From NCBI GenBank assembly GCA_963837355.1, contig CAWIMY010000007.1, forward strand, positions 868,001 to 932,000: a stretch of 64,000 nucleotides of DNA, read 5' to 3'. Below, piece after piece: positions 26,394 to 38,800 of this stretch (positions are counted from its first letter, which is position 1; the number at the start of each line of letters is the position of its first letter). The notes below the pieces were generated by a model that ran no database searches, had not been told where the DNA came from, and saw only the letters and a program-made list of their open reading frames with translations. This DNA comes from Aureispira sp963837355 (lineage in GTDB: Bacteria > Bacteroidota > Bacteroidia > Chitinophagales > Saprospiraceae). Both the position numbers and the translations under genes were made by a program.

Positions 26394-27320
26394 ATGAACC
26401 GCTTGCTCCTCCTTCTATTCATCGCCTGTTGGGCTGGTGGGGCTTTTGCTCAGCAAGAAGCCCAATTCACGCAGTTTATGTTTAATAAATTGTACTACAA
26501 CCCCGCCTATGCGGGTAGCAAAAAAAACTTTTGTTTGTCGGGTATTTACCGCAAACAATGGATTGGCATTGAGCGCGCGCCACAGTCGGCTACGCTCAAT
26601 GCCCACGGAGCCGTTTGGAAGGAACGCCTTGGCTTGGGTTTGTCTATCAATTACGATCAAATTGGCTTTACCGATCAAGTCAACATCGCCACCAACTACG
26701 CGTATATTATTCGGTTCAAACGAGAAAACTTTTTGAGCTTTGGATTGCGCGCGTCATTAGGGTATACCCAAATTCGTTGGGAGGAGGCCGAGCCCACGCA
26801 AGTTATTGACCAAGCCATTCCGGGCGGAGTCAACAGTAAACTACAGCCCAATTTTGGAGCAGGGGTCTATTATGAAGCCAAGCATTGGTATGTTGGTTTT
26901 TCGTTGCCCAATATCTTTGAGCAAGAGCTAGATTTTACCCCTACTACTGGCGGGAGCAGTGTGGTGCCTAAGATTCGCCAACATTATTATTGGATGGGTG
27001 GCTTGTCTTTTGATATTGCCAAGAACGTGCAAATTCAGCCCAATGTCCTGTTCAAATACGTGGTCAATGCGCCCTTGGATATGGATTTGAACCTAAGTTT
27101 TGTCTTTTTTGAGAAATTCCTAGTGGGAACCACCTTTCGATTAGGGGATTCCTTTGATGTCTTGTTGAAGTGGCAAGTAGCGCCCCAATTTCAGATTGCT
27201 TTTGCTTATGATATTACCATTACGCCTTTGCAGCAATACAATGCGGGAACCATCGAAGCAATGGTCGAATATTGTTTTATTAAGAAGAATCAAAAAGTCA
27301 ACAATCCGCGTTTTTTCTAA
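26394..27320 (+). CDS. PorP/SprF-family outer membrane protein
   Basis: 308 residues, with a signal peptide ending GGAFAQ. The family hallmark follows at once: QFTQFMFNKLYYNPAYAGS, then LSGIYRKQWIGIERAPQ and GLGLSINYDQIGF. The rest is a beta-barrel of alternating strands. In Flavobacterium SprF is needed for secretion of the type B cargo SprB. This gene lies directly behind a type B cargo gene, so it is probably the dedicated partner of that cargo. The nearest relative in the window is the protein at 48255-49202. Confidence 0.93.
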   Translation: MNRLLLLLFIACWAGGAFAQQEAQFTQFMFNKLYYNPAYAGSKKNFCLSGIYRKQWIGIERAPQSATLNAHGAVWKERLGLGLSINYDQIGFTDQVNIATNYAYIIRFKRENFLSFGLRASLGYTQIRWEEAEPTQVIDQAIPGGVNSKLQPNFGAGVYYEAKHWYVGFSLPNIFEQELDFTPTTGGSSVVPKIRQHYYWMGGLSFDIAKNVQIQPNVLFKYVVNAPLDMDLNLSFVFFEKFLVGTTFRLGDSFDVLLKWQVAPQFQIAFAYDITITPLQQYNAGTIEAMVEYCFIKKNQKVNNPRFF

Positions 27321-27435
27321 GGGCTTTTATCCCTCTACCATTCCCCCTGTCCGTTAAGCGGGCAGTACTCACCCAGTCTAATTTTAGCTAATTTAATGGC
27401 TTAGCTATTGTTTTGTTTATAATTGATAATTAATT

Positions 27436-29817
27436 ATGATAAAGATAGTACTCACGGTAGCCTTTCTATTCTTAGGAAACAGTTTAGCCTTTGCCCAGAA
27501 AACCAAAGCGGAAAAAATCTACGAAGCGCAAGGGTACGGCGTATATTTGGAAATGCTCAACAAAGAAGAGTTGGACAAACTCGACCGAAAAACCTTAGTT
27601 CGGATGGCTAAAAGTAGCCAAAAAATAGGCGACCACCGCAGTGCCGAGCGCTTGTATGGGGCCTTGATTGGCCTAGAAAATCCCGATCCGCTTTGGCACT
27701 TGTATTACGCACAAGCGCTACAAACTAACGGCCAGTACTTGGAAGCCCGCAACCAGTTTCGCTTGTGCGATGAAAAACTGAAAGCAAAAGCCAATGGCCG
27801 TTCCTATGACCAGCGCGCGCGCTTGGGGTGGGAAGCCTGCAATCAAATGGCCGAAATGCGCAGTATTGGCCCCGTCGTAGTACGGGCAGAAGCCGCTCTC
27901 AATTCGCCCAAGCTAGAATTCAGTCCCATGTTCTACCGCGAGGGGTTAGTGTTTGTTTCTACAAGAACACAAGGGGAGCGCAAAGACCGCTGGATCAATG
28001 ATAACTACATGGACTTGTATTATGCGGCGCGCCAAACGGACGGCTCTTTTGCGGTACCCGAACTATTTGCCGACGAGCTAAAAACCGCCCTCCACGAGGG
28101 GCCTTGTGTGTTTACCAAAGACCAACAAAGCATTTATTTTACCCGCAATGATTTGTACAAAGGCAAGCGCGGCAAAAGTAAAGACGGTACGACCAAACTC
28201 AATTTGTACCAAGCTAAATTGATAGAAGGAGAGTGGACAGAAGAGCAAGAACTACCGTTTAATGACCCTGATGTCGATCAAGCCCACCCCGCTCTTACTA
28301 GCAACGAACGTATTTTGGTATTTGCCAGCAATGCCCGAGGAGGCTATGGGGGAATGGATTTGTGGGCATCGCGTCTAGAAAAAGGTGTTTGGAGCAAGCC
28401 GGTCAACTTAGGCAGCCGTATCAATACCCCTGGTGACGAGGTCTTTCCTTTTATTCATGAAGATGGTACCTTGTACTTTTCTTCGAACGGTTGGTCGAGC
28501 TTGGGCGGGTTGGATATTTTTATGGCGACACAAGTGTATAACCACCCCGATTCGCTTTGGGAGTATCCTTTTAACCTAGGTACACCCATCAATAGTCCAC
28601 ACGATGATTTTGGTTTTATTAGCAATAAGGAAAAGACAATGGGCTACTATACCTCTAGCCGAGGGGAGGGGCAAGACGATATTTATCAATACAAAGTAGA
28701 ACACCCTCTGGACCAGCTTACGCCTCTGCCTAGCAGTACGGTAGATGTTTGCGTTTACGATGACGACACGCGCTTGCGTTTGGAGCAAGCAACGGTAGTG
28801 GTGCAGCGCGATGCCGAATTGGCGGCGGATTCTGTAGTGAGTATAACAGGAGAGTACGGTTACACCGTTTGCCAATTTAGAGCAGGCGATCCTTACTTTA
28901 TCACCGTTAAACGCGCGGGGTACATTGGGGTGTCGGATTATTTTATCATGCCCAAAGATGTGGATGCTGTAGACGAGTATTGTATTGGCCTGACCCGTGA
29001 TCCGTCGCTATTGGTGGCTGAAGTCGAGACCGATCCGAGCTCTATTGAGAAGCGAAAAATCTACAGCACGACCGATATTCCCCCTGTCAATTACACGTAT
29101 GATCCCACTATTCCACTCCCTAAATTACACGTCAAAGGGCGCGTTTTGAATGTCGATTATGACCGCCCATTACCGCAAGCTAGTATCCTCTTATTGAATC
29201 GTTGTACAGGCGAACAGTTGGTTATGGAAGTCGCTGATAATGGGGAATTTGCCTTTCCGTTGGAATGTGGCTGCGAATATGTAGTGAAATCAAAGAAAAA
29301 TCGATTTTTTGAAGCCAATCAGGTCATTTCTTTGTTAGAAGAGGGAGACTGTGGAAAAGCGATTGCTTTAGAGTTGCAAATGAAGCCTAGAGTAGACCGT
29401 ATAGGCAATCCTCTATTCCTAGCCGAAGAGCTGGCTGGGAAATCCATCAAAGAAGGAGACATCATCGAATTGAAAAGTATTTTCTACGATTATGATAAAT
29501 GGAATATCCGCATGGATGCGGCTAGCGATTTGAAAAGCTTGGCCGACCTCATGCAAAAAAATCCCTCCTTAGAAATAGAATTATCCTCTCATACTGACCA
29601 GCGTGGATCTGCGCGTTACAACCAATCGCTCTCTGAAAAACGCGCCAAAAGTGCGCGGGATTATCTGATTAAGCGAGGGGTCAATCCGACTCGTATTGTA
29701 GCGGTTGGATATGGAGAGGAGCGTTTGCGCAATACGTGTAATGTTTGTTCAGAAGGAGATCATCAAGAGAACCGCCGAACAGAAGTACTCGTGACAAAAT
29801 ATAAAACAGTTAAGTGA
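27436..29817 (+). CDS. PorE-like TPR / beta-propeller / OmpA protein
   Basis: 793 residues with a signal peptide ending SLAFAQ. The domain order is TPR (about 20-140), PD40 beta-propeller (about 150-430; LEFSPMFYREGLVFVSTR, IYFTRND, GGMDLWAS, LYFSSNGW.SLGGLDIF), one or two carboxypeptidase-regulatory-like domains (about 435-640; GRVLNVDYDRPLPQASILL) and an OmpA C-terminal domain (about 675-793; YDYDKWNIR, LSSHTDQRGSARYNQSLS). This is the architecture of PorE, the periplasmic T9SS component that binds peptidoglycan. Other OmpA proteins of this type exist as cargo-associated paralogues, so it may be one of those rather than the core PorE. Its place within the T9SS cargo island supports a secretion role. 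Confidence 0.85.
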   Translation: MIKIVLTVAFLFLGNSLAFAQKTKAEKIYEAQGYGVYLEMLNKEELDKLDRKTLVRMAKSSQKIGDHRSAERLYGALIGLENPDPLWHLYYAQALQTNGQYLEARNQFRLCDEKLKAKANGRSYDQRARLGWEACNQMAEMRSIGPVVVRAEAALNSPKLEFSPMFYREGLVFVSTRTQGERKDRWINDNYMDLYYAARQTDGSFAVPELFADELKTALHEGPCVFTKDQQSIYFTRNDLYKGKRGKSKDGTTKLNLYQAKLIEGEWTEEQELPFNDPDVDQAHPALTSNERILVFASNARGGYGGMDLWASRLEKGVWSKPVNLGSRINTPGDEVFPFIHEDGTLYFSSNGWSSLGGLDIFMATQVYNHPDSLWEYPFNLGTPINSPHDDFGFISNKEKTMGYYTSSRGEGQDDIYQYKVEHPLDQLTPLPSSTVDVCVYDDDTRLRLEQATVVVQRDAELAADSVVSITGEYGYTVCQFRAGDPYFITVKRAGYIGVSDYFIMPKDVDAVDEYCIGLTRDPSLLVAEVETDPSSIEKRKIYSTTDIPPVNYTYDPTIPLPKLHVKGRVLNVDYDRPLPQASILLLNRCTGEQLVMEVADNGEFAFPLECGCEYVVKSKKNRFFEANQVISLLEEGDCGKAIALELQMKPRVDRIGNPLFLAEELAGKSIKEGDIIELKSIFYDYDKWNIRMDAASDLKSLADLMQKNPSLEIELSSHTDQRGSARYNQSLSEKRAKSARDYLIKRGVNPTRIVAVGYGEERLRNTCNVCSEGDHQENRRTEVLVTKYKTVK

Positions 29818-29892
29818 GCTGATTGATGTTGCTTCGTCCCATTGGCAGATCATTGGCTTATTTGATATCCCTTACGAAGTTATCTGCCTATT

Positions 29893-32800
29893 ATGAAGGA
29901 TCAATTATTCACCATATTTGTATTAACCCTTACCTTACTTTTTATTGGACAAACTGCTTCGGCCACCCATGCTTTGGGTGGGGAGTTGAGTTACCGCCAT
30001 TTGGGAGGAGACGACTATGAATTAGAACTGCATGTCTATCGAGATTGTGGCGGCATTGGTTTGGGCTTTTTTCAAATTGTTAGTTGGGATGCCAGTTGTG
30101 GAACAGGAAGCGTGTTGCTCAGGCGTAGCAATGTGCAAGAAGTAACGCGCCTATGCCCCAGTTCCCCTTCTTCTTGTAATGGTGGGACGGGGACCTATGG
30201 TGTCGAACTGCATACCTATTTAGCCCGTGTTACGATTCCCAATTTTTGTAACAATATGCGCCTCTCTTGGAGAGTATGTTGCCGCAATTCTGTGATTACG
30301 AATCTTGCGGTGCCCAATAGTACCCCGATCTATATAGAAACATTTCTATCCAACAATGGGCTGACCATCAATGACCCTTTACCCAATTCTACCCCTGTTT
30401 TTACCAATAATACTAGTTTTTTAAGTTGTACCAATGTATTGACGAATCAGAATTTAGGAGCGGTTGATCCCGACGGCGATTCGCTTAGTTATTCCTTGGT
30501 AGACTGTCAGTCTGCTACAGGCACCAATGTCACTTATTTGAGTGGGTACTCAGGAAGCAACCCGCTAGGGGCAAATGCCGTTACGTTAGACCCCGTAACA
30601 GGTGCCATTAGTTATACGGCAACGAGTGCCCAAGTTGCGGTGGTTTGTATTCAGGTAGAAGAATATAGAAATGGAATCGTAGTGGGCCGTTCTGTGCGGG
30701 ATGTCCAACTTAATATTATCAATTGTAGTAATACCCCACCCACTTTATCAGGCGTCAATAATGGAACTGTGTTTAACATCAACGCTTGTTTGGGGCAAAC
30801 CTTAGACTTTTCCGTATTGGGGAACGATCCTGATCCCAATAACTTAACAATTAGAGCCAACACAACAGGCGTATTTACGACGGCTAATTTTACACAAACA
30901 GGCAATACAGGGCGGTTTACTTGGACCCCTAGCATCGCCAATGTTGGTACCCATGTACTGACCATGAGCATAGAGGATGATGCCTGTCCAGTGAATGCCT
31001 CCAATATTTATACCTATACCATTAACGTCATTGGCGCAGAGCCGCCCATTTTTATTAGCCCTGCTACGGCTATTTGTCGGGGAGATAATGTCACTTTAAA
31101 TGCTTCTACTAGTTCTCCTAATATAGCTTCTTTTAACTGGTTTCCTGCTAGGGGACTTTCTAATACCAATACAGGAACAGTAATCGCGAGCCCTACTTTT
31201 TCTACCAATTACACCGTAGAGGTGAGCTACAGCTCGGGCTGTATTGATCGCCAAACAGTCGCCGTTACCGTGAAGCCTACCCCTGTAGTTGCCTTGTTTC
31301 CAAATGATGTGAATGTTTGTGGTGGTTCTACTATTGAATTACGGGCAACGACCGACCGCGTCGGGATGGATTTTGTTTGGCGCGATTCTAATAACGTGGT
31401 GTTGTTGGATACCGAAGTAGGGACGGAATCAACGGTCAATGTTACCATGCCTACAACCACGGGTTTTTATTCTTGGACGGTAGATGTGCGTGATCCTGTA
31501 TCGGGCTGTAGTACTTTGGATACTTTGACACTGCGCGTTAATCAACCCAACGGTAGTAGCTATTGCAACAGCATCTACGCCTCTACGACAGGAACGCCAA
31601 CCGGAGCGGGGACACCCAACGATCCCACAACCCTAGAGGATGCCGTCAAAAGAGCGCTTTGCGACAATGTTATTATCAAAGTCGCAACAGGTATTTATAC
31701 GATTGATACGGCTATTAGAGTGGGCAGTTATACGACCTTGGAAGGGGGCTTTGTAGAGGCAAACAACTGGACCAAAACAAGTGCAGCGGGAGCGACGACC
31801 ATTCGCCGAAGCAATAATAATCCACAGGGAATCGTAGAGCGCAATTGGCACCTCACTGCCATAGAAGTCATCAATGCCGAGGGCTTTCGGTTACAAGATT
31901 TGACCATAGAAACCGATGATGCCAGCAACAGCGACTACAGTGTTTCTACTTATGGTATTTACTTGCAAAATGTCTCGAATTATCACCTCACCCGCTTGAA
32001 AGTAGAGGTAGGAGATGCCTCTGATGGTCGAGAAGGACGCGAGGGCTGTGAAGGGCAAGATGGACAGCCCGGTAGCCCTGGTAATGTCAACGGCACCCCT
32101 GGCAATGGCGGTGCAGGCGGCGGCTGGATCTATGACCCCAACCATTACTGCCTAACAGGAGGTAACCCGACCTTGCCTACTGCTCCATTGGGTGTATTGG
32201 GTGATGCTGGCACGGATGGTATCAATGGCGCGCCCTATAGCTCCCAAGGCGGCGCGGGAGGAACGGGTGGTTGGGGCGCTCCCGCTACCTCAGGAAACAC
32301 CAATGGTGGCGATGGCGGCGATGGGGGAACAGGGGGCAGTCCTACACAGCCTAGTGGGCTCATGTTTACTGTGGCCGCTACAGGCGGTGCGGGAGGATTT
32401 AACAGTGGTGCTAATGGGGTGGACGGTCCTGAGAGTGATATTCTTGGTGGCAATGGTACCGATGGTAGTGATGGTACTCCCAGTCACAACAACGGTCGTT
32501 TCGCTGTAGCTAGAGGCCAAGATGGCATCAATGGCGCTGGCGGCGGTGGTGGTAGTGGTGGGGGAGCGAGTCGGAATTCGGGTACTTCCAGTTCTGGCAT
32601 TGGCGGCGGCGGCGGTAGTGGCGGCGGTGGCGGTGGCCACGGTGGTGAAGGCGGCGGCGGCGGCGGCGGTTCATTTGGAATATACATTGATAACAATGGA
32701 GTAAATGGACGCATCCAAGATTGTGACATAAACGAAGGCGATAAAGGCGACGGGGAAGATGGCGGCGACGGTGGCCATGGCGGTAGCCATAATACTACAC

Positions 32801-35800
32801 CTGGTGGAGCTGGAGACAGTAATGGTGGGCGATCATCAGGCGCAGGTGGAGAAGGAGAACACGGCGGTAATGGCGGTAATGCTGGTGATGGCGAGGATGG
32901 CATTGAGGTGAAAGTATACCTATCGCCCTCTAGTACCACGTTGGTAGAAAATACTACGAATTTTGATTTAAACGGACAACAGGTTATTACGGTAACCGAT
33001 GTTAACTGTACCAATGAACTCGTTACTTATGACAATGCTAACTTAGTCGCTGATTGGGATTTTGATTTACGGGGAAGTAGTCGAGCGGTACCCGCTACTC
33101 AAACAGGATTGTTAGGAGCAGTAACAACGCTGTACCTGTCCCCTGATCGCTACGATGTCAGAATGAACCCCTTGCTTGGTTCGCCTAATGATTACAAGGG
33201 CTTTCATAATATTTTCTTGCAAAGTCCCAATCAAGCAGCAATTGTAACGAGTGCTTTGCCTTTGGACAATAACCCCGATACGGTATCCCTCTGTTTAGGG
33301 CAGTTTGCCACGTTCGAAAGTCGGACAGCAGGCGTCGCTTATCTATGGGATTTTGATGGGGCTATAGCCAACCCTGGAAGCGTGCCTGTGACCAATAGTG
33401 CCCCTTTTAATACGGCGGGAACCTATCAAATCACCCTACAAGTAGCCACCAATTGCTGTGGCGTAAGCCCTGCTGATACCATCATATTAGTAGTAACTCC
33501 TGTACCGACTATTACGCCTGCTTTGGCACCTAGTGCCGTTTGTTTGGATGCAAGTACGGTTTTATCGGTCAACGGCTTGCAACCCAACGATACACTGGTT
33601 TGGACACCCATGCAACAGCTTACTAGTTTATCCGCCAATAGTGTACAGGTACAGCCAACGGCTCCTATTGTTTATACAGCGACGGCTTATTCCAAAATAG
33701 CGATCAACGGGCAAAATTATTACAATTATGCTTGTCCTGCTTCTGTTAGTTACAACTTAACCATTAGCCCTCCTCCTGTAATTAATCTAACGAAAGTTAA
33801 CCTTCCCTGTACAGGAAACGGTAGTGTAAGCGCTGCGCTCTCTGGTAGTAATTACGATTTTGTTTGGTCAGATGGTACTACTCAAAGTGGCGGGAATACA
33901 AGTACTATAGTAGCCCCTCAAATAGGGAATTACTGTGTTACCGTAACGGACAATACAACTGGCTGCCAAGATAGCACCTGTATTTATGTGGGCGTAGATG
34001 CCTCGGTGCCAACGCTTTCTTTTACTAATAATGTTGGTGTTAGTTGTTACAACACTACCAATGGTAGTGTGCGGATACACGGCACCAATGGGTCGGGTAA
34101 TTATCAGTTTTCTTGGAGTCCTACGGTAATAGGCGGGAACATAAGCGGCGTTAGTGTTTATACGGTTAATAACTTAGCAGCAGGCTTGTATACCGTGAGC
34201 TTGACGGATAACGCCACTGGTTGCCAAGTTTCGGATACGGTGAGAATTATTGCTCCAAGTCCCATTTTGCTAGATACGACGGCCTTAAGCTTGCCGACTT
34301 GTCCTAGCCAACAAGATGGCTTGATTGAATTAGAAGCCTTTGGGGGAACAGGAAATTTAAATTATGCTTGGTCAACAGGAGCGAGTACGGGTCTTATTGG
34401 AAGCCTAGACACGGGCAGTTATACCGTAGTGGTGACGGATGACAATGCTTGCACCGTTACACAAACCATTCAATTGTCCAATTATACGCAGCATTTTGCC
34501 GTGAATACGAGTGTAACTTCTAATTATAATGGAGATGATATTTCTTGTGCAGGGGCTTGTGATGGCCGCGCTGCTCTAGCAGTCGTAGGGCCAGTCGGAA
34601 ATTATGGATACAGTTGGAGCGATCCATCGTACAATAATTTAACCATCCTAACGGGACTTTGTGCCGACACCTTTTATGTTACCGTAACGAATAACGGTAT
34701 TTGCCCTGTAGTGGATACGGTAGTGCTTACCGAGCCCGATGTTTTGCAGGTAGCGGTAACAACAACAACAGCTGCTTGTACAGGCCCCACAGGAACGGCC
34801 ACGGCTACTGTTATGGGCGGCTCCGCGCCGTATTATTTTGCTTGGCCGAACGGACAAACTACCCCAACGGCCACTAGTTTAGCGGCCTCGGCCACCCCTT
34901 ATACGGTGACCGTAACGGACTGGAATGGTTGTGTAGCAATTGCTTCGGCGACCATTAACCAAGCAGCCAATCTTTCACCCCCAATTATCGCACCTGCCCA
35001 AACGGTTTGTTTAGGCGATACGATTTGGTTGCGAACCAGTACCCTAACAGGGACAACTTACCGCTGGCAAAACAGCAGCAGTGGTTTTCAAGCTTATCGA
35101 CAGGATACGTTTGTTTATCCTGCTGCATTAGCGGATGTTGGTTCTTATGTTTTGACCATAGGTAATATAGCGGGTTGCACCGCAAGTAGCACCATGACGG
35201 TTGCTGTTGATGCCTTGCCCAATCGTCCAGTAATTACAGGACAGCCCATTTGTGCAAATGACAATATTGTTTTACAAAATACCATGCCTTGCGCGTGGAC
35301 GGTTTGGCAATCTCCCTTAGGTGATACAATTGGTACGGCTACGGGAACCTTGATCGTATTCCCCACTGCGGCAGGATATGCCGCTGGCAATTGGGTGGCG
35401 TGGTGTCTAGATCCTGTGACTGGTTGTCGCTCGGAGTCTTCGTTGCCTTATACAGTAGTGATCGAAACTCCGCCTAGTAGTATTGCGGTAACAACGACTA
35501 GTCCTATTTGTAGCAATACAAGTACTACCTTGGCGGTTAATAATGCGGGGGGATTCAACTATATTTGGTCTTCTGATAGCCTGCGGAGTGATACCTTAGC
35601 AATCGGCAGCGTATTCAATACCCCTATTATAACCACCAATACTACGTTTTATGTCCATGCGCTAACTGCTGCAGGCTGTAGTACTTGGCAGGCGGTTTCG
35701 GTGACTATATGGAACCCTGTTCCCCAAGCAACAATTGTCGCTAATGCTACTACGTTGTGTGCCGGTGACAGCTTGACTTTAAGCGCTAATACAGGCGCTG

Positions 35801-38800
35801 TATCTTACCGCTGGCGTGGCCCTTTTGGGACATTACCCGCTACTCGCTCAAATTCGATGGAATACAGTAATACCCGCCCAAACAGGTTGGTATTTCTTGG
35901 CAACAACAGACAGCTATGGTTGTGTAGCAGAGGATTCTATTTACATTACGATCAATAGGCTCCCCGTTTCCCCGACCTTGGTACAATTGCCAAGCAACTG
36001 TGTTGGCGATAGTCTACGCTTGGGACACAATGGTAGCTGCGACAGTAGTTTTTGGGTGAGCCCAGCAGGGCGTGTCTTTGCAACAGCGGGCAATTATTTA
36101 GCGATAAGCGATACCGATTCGGCTTATCAAAACGGCACTTGAACCGTACGCTGCTCCAATACCACCACAGGTTGTTCGGCCAGCTCAAATGTACTGACCG
36201 TGACTTTACCACAGCCGCCTACTGTTGGCACGCTTTCAATCACCTCGCCTATCTGTTATGGCGATAGCGCCTATTGGCAAACTATGCCTATTGCTGGTGT
36301 GACTACTTACCGTTGGTATAATCAAGCAGGTAATCTATCTGTTTTTGGGCTTCGCGTTGGCTTGTCTAATTTGACTAGCGATAGCTTGCTGTATTTAGAA
36401 GTCGTGCAAAACGGCTGTACTTACTTAGTGGATTCGGGAGTGGTGCAGGTACGTCCTGTGCCCAATCCGCCAGTATTGACAGGAACTACCTTGCTTTGCG
36501 AAGGCGATGCCTTACAATTGAACACCTCTACGATAGCCTTGAATTATAGCTGGACGGCTCCGAGTGGTGCCATTACTACCGCACAACGCTTGTCCATTCC
36601 TGCGGTAACCGTAGCCGATTCGGGTTACTATTGGTTAACTGCGCAAACTATTAATGGTTGCTCCCTGCCTGCGGATAGTATTTTTGTACAGGTGCAAGCA
36701 CGTCCTGCTGCGCCTACTGTGGGGAGTCCAACAACGGTTTGTGGAACCGATTCCTTGCTGCTGGAAGTGGCTTTGGGTAGTTGTGATAGTGTTGTTTGGA
36801 CGGCACCGAATGGCAGCCAATGGATAGGCCGACGATTGGCCTTTGCCTCCAACAGCCCTGCTTATTTAGCGGGTAATTGGCAGGTAGTGTGTATTGATTT
36901 GGTAACAGGTTGTATCTCGCCTAGTACTATCGTAACGATTAGTTTTTCCAATATAGCCGCTCCCACCATAACGAATACTACAACGGTTTGTCAAGGAGAA
37001 AATAAGGTATTGACAGCGACGGGAGGAGTGACTTATACTTGGTATAGAGACCCTACTTTGACCAATATAGCAGGGGTAGGGGCTTCCTTGACGGTCAATA
37101 ATTTACAAGCAGACAGTACGTATTACTTAGTCAATACGGCGGCAAATGGTTGTCGTTCGTTGCCTGTAGCGGTAACCGTGACGGTTTACCCAACAGCGGG
37201 CAGCCTCAACTTGGGGCCCGATCAACTACTCTGTGAAGGGGACGATTTATTGCTAACCACCACCACAGGATTTGTTAGTTATAGCTGGTCGGGGCCTGCT
37301 TGGTTGGGCAGCACACAACGCCGCAACATCATTACCACAACTACCCTTGCTAATACGGGGGCATATAGTGTAGCGGTAAGAGATGGCAACAACTGTTTGC
37401 TAAAAGATACCATTAACGTAACTGTTCAAGCGTTGCCGAATCCACCTTCTATAGACAGCATTCAACTGCTTTGTCTGACAGATACCTTGGTATTGCAACC
37501 TAGAATAAGTGGGATTACCTGCGATTCTATGTATTGGACAGGCCCGAATGGTATTGTCTTGTCAGGGCGAGTGGTTACTATTTTGCCTGGCAGCAACAAC
37601 TTTGTAAGCGGATCTTGGTACTTGCACTGTTTGGATACCAGCAGCAATTGCGCCAGCCGCTCTAACGAACAAGTGGTGATTTTTCTACCACCTCCTATTG
37701 TGCCAACTACGACTAGCAGTAGCCCCGTTTGTAGTGGGGGAGCCGTGCAATTGAGTACCACTACTAGTACTCCCTTTACACGTTTTTATTGGTACGCCAG
37801 TTTGGCGTTGGACTCTGTTATTGCTATTGGGCAAAACCCAACGATGAACAACATTACAAGCGATACCATCTTTTATTTAGTAGTTGATAATGGCGCGGGT
37901 TGTTTAACCGCTCCTATTGCTACGCCTGTTACGCTTGCTCCACCTACTGCTGCTCCTGTCATTATTAGTAATGCTCCCTACTGCATAGGTGCTCCACTTT
38001 TGTTGACGACCAATAACAACGCCGCTACTTACTACTGGACATGCCTAATAATTTTAGTGCGACCAGTTCAACGGCTTTGGTCAGCACGTCTACCACGCCA
38101 TTGTTAGCAGGAATTTATACGTTGATAACAGCAGATAGTTTAGGCTGTTTGTCCTTACCCGATACGATTGACGTAACAATCAATGTGCCTGCTTCTCCCG
38201 CGCAATTATCAACGAACGCTCCCCTCTGTCGAGGAGAAGCTTTACAATTAATTTCTAATGGGCAATGCAGTAGTTTAGAATGGGTGAGTCCCTTAGGCAA
38301 TCGCCTCATGAGCAGCGGTGATACACTCAACGTAAGGGACACGGATCCCAATTATCAAAATGGACAATGGTACAGCATCTGTACCGACAGTAGCACGGGT
38401 TGCCGAGTGGTTTCGGATACCGTTTCAGTGGTGGTGGTAGATCCTCCGTTGTTGTTAGGTAGTAATAATAATGGGCCTATTTGTTTAGGTGATACTGTAC
38501 AATTGACTGCAGTTTTGGGAAGTAGTGCTGGTGTCACGGTTACTTGGTATGCTGATACAGCGTTGCAAGTACCCTTGCCTACTCCTTTTGTACCCAATAC
38601 TAATCAATGGGTTTATTTGAAGGCCAGTAACGCACAGGGTTGTACCACTATAGATTCTACTTTTATAACGGTTCACCCGCTTAGTGTCGGCAACTTATTG
38701 CCTGCAACCGATAGCTTATGCGAAGGGGATGCTTTGGTCTTGCGTGCCTTAGTAACGGGCAGCCAATACCAATGGAATGGCCCGAATGGCTACAGCAGTA

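Noticed and set aside
32235..33014. Pro-rich and Ala/Thr-rich open frames on the minus strand
   Set aside because: They are the antisense of GGC/GGT glycine codons in the Gly-rich segment, which rarely give stops; no start signal or independent support.
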